From assembly GCA_964509195.1 (NCBI GenBank), contig CAZDWJ010000001.1, positions 372,001-436,000 of the forward strand: 64,000 bases of DNA. Direction: 5' to 3'. The DNA comes from UBA4802 sp964509195. Its GTDB lineage: Bacteria > Spirochaetota > UBA4802 > UB4802. A program made the position numbers and the translations under genes. Under the pieces are notes generated by a model, which saw only the letters and a program-made list of their open reading frames with translations, ran no database searches and was not told where the DNA came from. This document shows positions 53,138 through 59,460 of this stretch, one piece after another (the stretch's first letter is position 1; every line of letters begins with the position of its first letter).

Positions 53138-54031
53138 CTATTTTTGTGCAAGGTAATGCAGTGGATCTAATGGCTTTCCTGAATGGTTTATCTGGAAATG
53201 GAGTGATGGGTTACTATCGCTTAAAAATCCAATTGTGGTACCTTTTGGGACCACCAGGCCTTCTTTCACGGTAATTGAATCCAGTTTTGAATAAATAGTA
53301 TAAAAATCCTTCTGGTGCATGATGACAATAAAATTGCCAAATCCGCGCATTGCTCCAATTTTCACCACCTTCCCTTTTGCACTTGCAACGACCTTGCTTT
53401 TTGGCCTGCTGGTGATAATGATACCTATGGGGCGCACACCACCCTGGTCGTGTGTATAGGCAATAACAGAAGGTACTGGCCATATAAACGGAAGACTGAC
53501 AGCGGATTTATTTATTGATTTTTGCGATGTATATGAGTTTTTTGATGGGATGTCTTGAGTGTCTGTAAGTGTGGGAATATAAATTTTTTGCCCTACCTTA
53601 ATGCTGGTGAAATCCTTAATATCATTAGCATCGCATATTGCATCAACAGTAGTATTATATTGTTTGGACAGGCGGTATAACGTTTCGCCTTTTTTTATTG
53701 TATGCCATGAGCCTTTGTCGCCTGATTTTTTATTACTTTTAGTTTCTCCTGAATCACCATTCTGATAAGTTGAATTATTATCAGCCTGGGGCATTGAGTA
53801 GTATACAGGTTGCGTTGTATATGATTCATTCTTTATATAGTAATTATCATCATCCGGTAATATCGGGATAGAATCAGAATCATTATAATTAAATTGCTGA
53901 TATGATTTTTCTTTGGTAGTATTCTTTGGTACAGTATGAGAGGGTCGGTATGCAGGCGGAATACATCCAATACACAGTGTTAATATGGATATTGTAAAAA
54001 AAGAAAAATTGGCACTCATCCATGAACCCAT
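53138..54031 (-). CDS. LysM plus degenerate M23 (NlpD/EnvC-like) lipoprotein
   Basis: A 297-residue lipoprotein: signal with lipobox LCIGC, a low-complexity linker rich in Asn, Ser and Tyr, a LysM domain (HTIKKGETLYRLSKQYNTTV, IKVGQKIYIP) and an M23-like domain (VVASAKGKVVKIGAMRGFG to LHFQINHSGKPLDPLHYL). The first zinc-binding HxxxD of active enzymes is replaced by RPIGIII, so it is probably inactive and, like NlpD or EnvC, an activator of amidases at division. ATG 54031 is six bases after GGAG. Confidence 0.88.
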   Translation of the reverse strand: MGSWMSANFSFFTISILTLCIGCIPPAYRPSHTVPKNTTKEKSYQQFNYNDSDSIPILPDDDNYYIKNESYTTQPVYYSMPQADNNSTYQNGDSGETKSNKKSGDKGSWHTIKKGETLYRLSKQYNTTVDAICDANDIKDFTSIKVGQKIYIPTLTDTQDIPSKNSYTSQKSINKSAVSLPFIWPVPSVIAYTHDQGGVRPIGIIITSRPKSKVVASAKGKVVKIGAMRGFGNFIVIMHQKDFYTIYSKLDSITVKEGLVVPKGTTIGFLSDSNPSLHFQINHSGKPLDPLHYLAQK

Positions 54032-54140
54032 GGAACATCTCCTTATGTTCCGTCTCAAAGCACATTTACCAAAAAGGCAGTATATTTCCTTATCAGATTA
54101 TCGGAATGTATGGCTGGATAGTTGAGCAATTAATTTTTTT

Positions 54141-54560
54141 TTATTCGTTATAATCGACGGTGGTGGTGATAGTCAATTTGCCATGGCGGACATTTTTTAT
54201 TGCCAGCAGGTTATCGGCAATCTTTTTGACCTGTGAAGAAGTGCCTCTTAGCAGCAATACCTCAAGGCAGTTATGTTCATCAAGGTGTACATGCACAGAT
54301 GAAATGATATATTTATAATTATCATGCTGAAGATCATTTAGCTTATCGGCTATCTCCCGTACATCATGGCTATACACAAGGGTAAGTGTTCCAATTACTT
54401 CTGCATTTGGGTCAGTAATTTCTTCTTTAACCAGCATGTCGCGTATAAGGTCACGAATAGCTTCAGAACGGTTGACATACCCTTTTTCGTTAATTAAAGC
54501 ATCAAACCGCTCAAGAAGTTTTTCATCAATAGACACACCAAAACGGATTACATTATTCAT
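54141..54560 (-). CDS. nikR: Nickel-responsive transcriptional regulator
   Basis: A 139-residue NikR. The N-terminal ribbon-helix-helix is NVIRFGVSIDEKLLERFD with NRSEAIRDLIRDML. The ACT-like nickel domain has YSHDVREIADKLNDLQH and HVHLDEHNCLEVLLL, giving the His-His-His-Cys square-planar nickel ligands. It represses nickel uptake genes when nickel is high. None is adjacent, and I found no classic GTATGA/TCATAC operator nearby. ATG 54560 has GGGG upstream. Confidence 0.95.
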   Translation of the reverse strand: MNNVIRFGVSIDEKLLERFDALINEKGYVNRSEAIRDLIRDMLVKEEITDPNAEVIGTLTLVYSHDVREIADKLNDLQHDNYKYIISSVHVHLDEHNCLEVLLLRGTSSQVKKIADNLLAIKNVRHGKLTITTTVDYNE

Positions 54561-54857
54561 GCTCTGACCCCACCTATAATTTAGTAAACCAATTGTGGGG
54601 GTGTAATTTGGAATATGCAAGTAATTTTTTTTCATGATCCAATTCATGGTATGTAAATTCTAGTTAGAAATGTCCTTTAAAACTATATCCACGAATGTTG
54701 TTATTGAAAGAGAGGCATAAGCAATAATAAGTGATTATATATACTTAATTAGAAAATTCTATTTTCATATATTTTAAAAAATGTGATGAATGCCACTTTT
54801 AAAACCTGCGTATGAAGTGTATCCTGATATTGCTAAAAAACATGGCCGGGTATAAAG
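54561..54857. other. Intergenic region upstream of nikR
   Basis: About 300 AT-rich bases. CCCCAC (54568) and GTGGGG (54595) form a widely spaced inverted repeat just before nikR, possibly an operator or a hairpin. Otherwise no gene is seen until the decayed acyl-CoA synthetase remnant. Confidence 0.5.
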
Positions 54858-55048
54858 AAGGTTAAGGTATGAGTATTGAGCGATATTGTGGCTGCTATTG
54901 CATGCTTTGAGGGTAAAACGATTGAGCCACAATCTTTTTATAAGTATCTCTGAAAAAAATCTGGAAGCAAATTTTATCCCTTCATATTTGCAGATAGTTC
55001 CTGAAATTCCCTAAACAATTACTGAAAAGGCACTAACGTGTGTGCTCA
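54858..55048 (+). pseudogene. Remnant of AMP-binding acyl-CoA synthetase C-terminus
   Basis: Read with two in-frame stops and one frameshift, this gives DIVAAIACFEGKTIEPQSFY, KYL, then EKNLEANFIPSYLQIVPEIP, stop, TITEKALTCVLR. The order matches the C-terminal lid domain of acyl-CoA/fatty-acid ligases, where the sequence ends PYFMIPRYIEF..LPKTxTxK; the catalytic Lys region is TITEK. The rest of the gene is absent. This is a decayed gene fragment, not a functional CDS. Confidence 0.7.
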
Positions 55049-55162
55049 GAAGAGATTGCACACAAAGCAATCAAAGCGGTGAAAAAAGGGAAAAAAGTTT
55101 TTGTACCGGGACTTTTGAATAGAATTATTCATCTTTTCCTGCCACGGCTGGCTACCACATAG
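55049..55162 (+). pseudogene. Remnant of short-chain dehydrogenase C-terminus
   Basis: A 37-codon open stretch without start reads EEIAHKAIKAVKKGKKVFVP, GLLNRIIHLFLPRLATT, stop. This is the typical SDR tail (PEExAxxAlxalxxgkxvxVPGxxNrxxxxlxrl). It directly follows the ligase remnant in another frame, so a deletion has joined two genes. No Rossmann domain is present upstream. Confidence 0.75.
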
Positions 55163-55212
55163 GCTATCGGCAATAATAGCTAATTATGTCTTAAAGCAAG
55201 AATAGTGATAGT

Positions 55213-56757
55213 TTATCCCTGTGCAAGGCTTCGTCGTAATGCGTTAATATACAGCATCGCATAGTGAGTGATGCTGTTAATGATAGTAAAGAGTGATGTG
55301 TACAGGTACCCTATCTGAAATAGCATAATTAATGGAACAGAGATAAAAAGATTTTTATCAAATGCAAAATATACTGCCAGTGACATATATAATCCCAGCA
55401 CAAACTCAATTATTGATACAGTATTAATAGAACGCAGGCTATACTTATTCTTCAAAATGGTTTTAATGTGTTCCAGAGCATGTATCCTACTTTGAGCTAT
55501 CACATTATATTTTGGAGTTCTATTGAAATCGCTCTTTTTGTTCAGTAAAGCCTCAATTACTGCTTTGCTGTTGTTAATGGACAAACCTATACCCACAGAA
55601 AGCACCATGGGAAGGTATACTAATGGTTTTAGCTTTGATGAAAATACTTTTCTGTTGTGGTATACGATTACCAGCTCAGTATAATAATAGAATATAATGA
55701 CAGAAACAGTAGCTAAAAGAAAGATAGGAATATCAAGATAAGCAAATTTTTTAAATCCTCCATAATAGCGTACCCAAAGGGCAACAGGCATTAAAAGAGT
55801 TAAGAATACCATCAAAAGATATGCAAAGTTTGCACCTAAATGCATGAATGACTCAATTTTTACCCTCAGTGGAAGTCTTGAATGTAAGATAGTTTTATAT
55901 AGCTTTTTAAAAACCTGTATGGAACCTTTTGCCCACCTGAACTGCTGGGCTTTGAACGCTGACATTTCAATCGGAAGTTCAGCAGGGACTGTAACGTCTG
56001 GTAAATAGATAAATTTCCATCCTTTTATCTGGGAGCGATAGCTCAAATCAAGGTCTTCTGTAATGGTATCGTGCTGCCAGCCACCACCATCTATTATTGC
56101 CTGCCTTCGCCAGATCCCTGCAGTACCGTTGAAGTTAAAGAAACGCCCTGAACGATTGCGTGTCGTATGCTCTATCATAAAATGCCCGTCAAGGAGAATG
56201 CTCTGACATTCGGTAAGAAGAGAATAGTGCCTGTTCACATGATCCCATCGTGCCTGTACCATCCCAATCTCAGGGTCGGTGAAATAATGGATGGTTTTTT
56301 GCAAAAAGTCGGGGTTGGGCAAAAAATCTGCGTCAAAAACTGCTATGAATTCGCTATCGGTTAATTTAAGTCCGTTTTCAAGTGCACCAGCTTTAAATCC
56401 AGTTCTGTCAGTTCTGTGAATATAGTGTATGTTAAATCCTTCTTTACGTTTCAGTCTGCAAATTCGTTCTGCTATGAGAGAAGTCTCATCAGTAGAATCA
56501 TCAAGGACCTGAATCTCTAATTTCTTCTTTGGATACTCTAATTTTGTTATAGTCTCAATTAAGCGTTCAACAACATACTGTTCATTATATATTGGTAACT
56601 GAACAGTAACTTTTGGCAGTGTTTTAAATAATGCTTTTGGTCGTATTTTCTTTTTGCTGTGTTTTACAAAAAGATACAGTGTGTAGTATCTGTGTGCTCC
56701 AAATACGGATAGTAATAGTAAAATCATACCGTAAAAAATAAGAATAAAAAGCTTCAT
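55213..56757 (-). CDS. Processive-type family 2 glycosyltransferase (membrane)
   Basis: A 514-residue inner-membrane glycosyltransferase. After one N-terminal helix comes the GT2 domain: VTVQLPIYNEQYVVERLIET, QVLDDSTDETS, FDADFLPNPDF, TEDLDLSYR and QQFRWAKG, the full D,D,D,QxxRW set of cellulose-synthase-like enzymes. Four or five C-terminal helices follow. It could make a surface polysaccharide or glycolipid (glucosylceramide-synthase-like enzymes look similar). ATG 56757 follows GGGAA. Confidence 0.94.
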   Translation of the reverse strand: MKLFILIFYGMILLLLSVFGAHRYYTLYLFVKHSKKKIRPKALFKTLPKVTVQLPIYNEQYVVERLIETITKLEYPKKKLEIQVLDDSTDETSLIAERICRLKRKEGFNIHYIHRTDRTGFKAGALENGLKLTDSEFIAVFDADFLPNPDFLQKTIHYFTDPEIGMVQARWDHVNRHYSLLTECQSILLDGHFMIEHTTRNRSGRFFNFNGTAGIWRRQAIIDGGGWQHDTITEDLDLSYRSQIKGWKFIYLPDVTVPAELPIEMSAFKAQQFRWAKGSIQVFKKLYKTILHSRLPLRVKIESFMHLGANFAYLLMVFLTLLMPVALWVRYYGGFKKFAYLDIPIFLLATVSVIIFYYYTELVIVYHNRKVFSSKLKPLVYLPMVLSVGIGLSINNSKAVIEALLNKKSDFNRTPKYNVIAQSRIHALEHIKTILKNKYSLRSINTVSIIEFVLGLYMSLAVYFAFDKNLFISVPLIMLFQIGYLYTSLFTIINSITHYAMLYINALRRSLAQG

Positions 56758-56911
56758 GGCATCTGTTCCCTTATATTTTAGAAAGGATAAAATGAATAGA
56801 ATATTAAAAAGTGAATATACCACAAAAAAAGATATTTACAATTATTTATTGATAAAACACACTTTTTGATAAATAAGTATATCAACAAAAATTTACATAT
56901 GGAGGTTTACT

Positions 56912-57562
56912 ATGACACAGGCTACAGTTCAGGCATTACAGGGTTTGCGGGACCTGTCCCTGATTAAATGGTACATAATACCACTTCTGGCTATCGTATT
57001 TTATATTTATACAAAGGAAATTAAAGAAGCACGTAAAACTGGTGACTGGAATGCAGTGTTTGCAGGTGCAACGATATTTGGTGTTGATTTTTTCAATGAA
57101 ACGTGGAATGGCTGGGTGATGTACCTGACGCAACGTTCTGCAGTATGGACAACACCTGGTGATACTGCATTGCGTACCATGGTGGGCTGGAATATTGAGA
57201 TTATGTTTATGTTTACGCTTCTGGGGATTATTTTTTATCATACTCTCACCGGGAAAAATATAAAAATTTTTGGCATACCTGAAAAATGGTTTTGGGCAAT
57301 TTCGTATGCAGCATTCTGCGTGTTTGTGGAATGTTTGCTTAACATTGGTGGTCATCTGGTATGGGAATATGAATATTGGAACCTTTCGTTTAAGGGAGTG
57401 TGGCTCATCTTTCTATTTGGGTATTTTCATTTCTTTTTCTTTGCAATTATTGTCATCGGGCTTTCAACAATTAAAAAGAAGATACTGGCAGTATCAATTA
57501 TTTATGCAGTACCTATCATTATGAATGTGCTGGCGTTTGGAATACTAGGCTGGAATTATTGA
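56912..57562 (+). CDS. Polytopic membrane protein of unknown function
   Basis: A 216-residue protein with about six hydrophobic helices: IKWYIIPLLAIVFYIY, AVFAGATIFGVDFF, IEIMFMFTLLGIIFY, WAISYAAFCVFVECLL, VWLIFLFGYFHFFFF and ILAVSIIYAVPIIMNVLAF. Conserved-looking polar residues sit inside the helices (NETWNGW, VECLLNIGGH, VWEYEYW), suggesting a buried metal, cofactor or substrate site. I do not recognise the family. GGAGG precedes the ATG. It converges with mobA, overlapping by seven bases. Confidence 0.8.
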   Translation: MTQATVQALQGLRDLSLIKWYIIPLLAIVFYIYTKEIKEARKTGDWNAVFAGATIFGVDFFNETWNGWVMYLTQRSAVWTTPGDTALRTMVGWNIEIMFMFTLLGIIFYHTLTGKNIKIFGIPEKWFWAISYAAFCVFVECLLNIGGHLVWEYEYWNLSFKGVWLIFLFGYFHFFFFAIIVIGLSTIKKKILAVSIIYAVPIIMNVLAFGILGWNY

Positions 57563-58134
57563 AGAGGTGAAATATCGCCAGGCCTATTTATGTTATAAAA
57601 AAGCTCTGAAGGGTCCTGAGCGTAAAACATCAGTTCATCTTCAAGAATATAGCGCATCTCAATTTTTTCAAAGAGAAAGCTTATTTTGTAGTTTTTCTCT
57701 TCTATAAGTTTTTTGATATGTGGAATGCAGCGTTTTGAATATATCGCGTGCAAGGGTTCTGTATTCCCTTTCCAGCAGGGGATAATGCAATCATACATTA
57801 AAGGGATTTGCAGCATAAATCCAATAAATTCCTGATTTAAAAAAGGCATGTCAGCAGCGAATACAAAAATATAGTTTGTATTTGCATAGTGCAGGGCGGT
57901 GTAGATTCCACCCAATGGCCCAAGATTAGGTATGATATCTGTATATACTGGCACGGTGAGATAGTTATATTTACTGGTATCGTTGGCGACAATTGAAATG
58001 GTAGGAAACAATGGCTGTAGTGTACCAATGACATGCTCAATTAATGGCTTGTCTTTGAATACGTGTAATGTTTTGTCACTCCCAAAACGGCTGCTTTTGC
58101 CGCCTGCAAGGATGAATGCTTCAATTGTTCCCAT
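57556..58134 (-). CDS. mobA: Molybdenum cofactor guanylyltransferase
   Basis: A 192-residue nucleotidyltransferase. FILAGGKSSRFGSDK is the GTP-binding loop, PNLGPLGGIYTAL the MobA hallmark and FVFAADMPFL the metal site. It attaches GMP to molybdopterin, needed by formate dehydrogenase, whose genes lie divergently upstream. The start at 58134 is one base after the fdhE-like stop; a longer frame would overlap that gene. No signal peptide. Confidence 0.93.
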   Translation of the reverse strand: MGTIEAFILAGGKSSRFGSDKTLHVFKDKPLIEHVIGTLQPLFPTISIVANDTSKYNYLTVPVYTDIIPNLGPLGGIYTALHYANTNYIFVFAADMPFLNQEFIGFMLQIPLMYDCIIPCWKGNTEPLHAIYSKRCIPHIKKLIEEKNYKISFLFEKIEMRYILEDELMFYAQDPSELFYNINRPGDISPLQ

Positions 58135-58135
58135 A

Positions 58136-58993
58136 TTACTGGCGTGTATATCCCATCTTGAGTGCAGATGCATCAAGAAATGTAGTTACTATATTTTCCA
58201 CAGCAAGGTCATACTGTGATTCGTCAAGCTGTTTGGCTATTCGAAGTGTTTTGATGTATGTCTTACAAGTATTGCAATAATCAAAGCGGTATTTCTCATC
58301 TGGCTGGTAACTGTAATATCCTAATGAGTCAGTGTTTTCATTTCCGCATGCAACACACTTCACACGTTTATATTCCCATTCGCATTCACATAGTGCGCAG
58401 TGAAGTAAACGTTTGTTGTTTTTGGATTCCACAATTTTTGCCATATCGGGTAAAAAACCACAAAATGGGCACCAGGCTTCAGAGTGTTCGGGAAAACCCG
58501 TTTGTTCCTGGAGTGATGTGTTTTTCAGTACAACGAATAAAGGTTTATATACATTGATAGCAAGGAATATCAGCTCATCGGTTTCAATTTTGTTATCTAG
58601 AGCTATCGCCTCAAAGTTACTATCTTTTAATAACAACGCTACAATTATGTCTTTATATAATTCAGGCTTTTGATCAATGTGAGCAAGCAATGTGTCAAAG
58701 GAATAGCCAGGGTGAAACTGTGTAATGAGTGTAGTGATGTCTTTGAATAAATTGTTGATACACACAACTACTTCTTCAGTAAATTGCATATTCTGAGGGT
58801 GTATCATTGGGTAGTGTGTGGTATCGATAATGAGTTTTGTATCAGTAATTATTGATGTAAGGTGGTGCATGATGCCGTACTGTAATGAGAAAAGTGAATG
58901 ATAAAATGAAAAAAGGTCTTCAGAAAGTATAGCATTTTTTATCACTACATCTTCATACTGGTTGAGTTGTTCAGTATGATTGATCATTGGCAT
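58136..58993 (-). CDS. fdhE: FdhE-like formate dehydrogenase accessory protein
   Basis: A 285-residue cytoplasmic protein. The C-terminal half has four CxxC pairs: CPFCGFLPD, HCALCECEW, CVACGNENTD and CNTCKTY, separated by SKNNKRLL and the YYSYQPDEKYR stretch. This is the FdhE pattern, a rubredoxin-like fold helping formate dehydrogenase maturation. The N-terminal half is helical and diverged from E. coli FdhE. It forms a unit with mobA and is divergent from fdhA. Confidence 0.85.
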   Translation of the reverse strand: MPMINHTEQLNQYEDVVIKNAILSEDLFSFYHSLFSLQYGIMHHLTSIITDTKLIIDTTHYPMIHPQNMQFTEEVVVCINNLFKDITTLITQFHPGYSFDTLLAHIDQKPELYKDIIVALLLKDSNFEAIALDNKIETDELIFLAINVYKPLFVVLKNTSLQEQTGFPEHSEAWCPFCGFLPDMAKIVESKNNKRLLHCALCECEWEYKRVKCVACGNENTDSLGYYSYQPDEKYRFDYCNTCKTYIKTLRIAKQLDESQYDLAVENIVTTFLDASALKMGYTRQ

Positions 58994-59460
58994 GGGTTTA
59001 TTTCCACTTTTTGGTTTATAATAAAAGCTATGATTTTAATGGTTACATATTTGTCAATGATTTCCATCAATTAGCCATTTAATTTTTTATATGAATTGAA
59101 TTGATAATATTTGACAAAAAAACTTTATCATTTAATGTTGCAGATCATCTCTTCGAATTCTGTGTTCTACAGCACCAACAACGCTATGAATACTGAATCG
59201 AAATAGGGTAAAAAGAGAAATCTTTTTGCCTCCCGTGTTTGGAAAGAAGAGGATAGACCCTTCAAAAGGAAAGGGGTGCTTTTGCTATTCTTTTCTTGAA
59301 TTTAACTTCTTCAATGGGAGGTATCTTTTTCATTCCCGTTTCTTCAATAATTCACATTCAATCATAATAATGGTGTATGCGGTAGCATACTGTATTTATG
59401 TTTTTACTATTAATTTTTTACCATTTATGTATTATGGTTAACTTATTTTAGGAGGTACTC
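58994..59460. other. Divergent intergenic region between fdhE-like gene and fdhA
   Basis: 467 bases. The left part is AT-rich with TTGACA at 59111 but no good matching -10. From 59228 to 59322 it can fold into a three-helix RNA (separate entry), and a 6-bp hairpin (GTATGC-GGTA-GCATAC, 59375-59390) followed by T-rich sequence lies 70 bases before fdhA. An open frame through here shows no coding character. Confidence 0.6.
59228..59322 (+). ncRNA. Candidate structured leader RNA of fdhA
   Basis: Three nested helices can be drawn. P1 is GCCTCCC (59228-59234) with GGGAGGT (59316-59322). P2 is 13 continuous pairs, AAGAAGAGGATAG (59244-59256) with CTATTCTTTTCTT (59285-59297), two of them G-U. P3 is ACCCTT (59257-59262) with AGGGGT (59272-59277), stacked on P2. 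The position, in the 5' leader of a molybdenum/tungsten enzyme gene, would suit a cofactor-sensing riboswitch such as the Moco/Tuco class, but I cannot match the consensus from memory. Confidence 0.4.

Noticed and set aside
54561..54660. NikR autoregulatory operator
   Set aside because: No GTATGA/TCATAC pair; the CCCCAC/GTGGGG repeat is reported only as a possibility.
59101..59220. tRNA-like stretch with TTCGAAT before the fdhA leader
   Set aside because: No acceptor, D or anticodon arm can be drawn around it.
59271..59290. GGGGTGCTTTTGCT resembling the start of a TPP riboswitch
   Set aside because: The other TPP hallmarks (GCTGAGA, ACCC..CCTGATCTGG, AATACC) are absent.
59226..59441. 71-codon frame upstream of fdhA
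   Set aside because: Composition is not protein-like, no ribosome site, and the stretch is better explained as a folded RNA leader.
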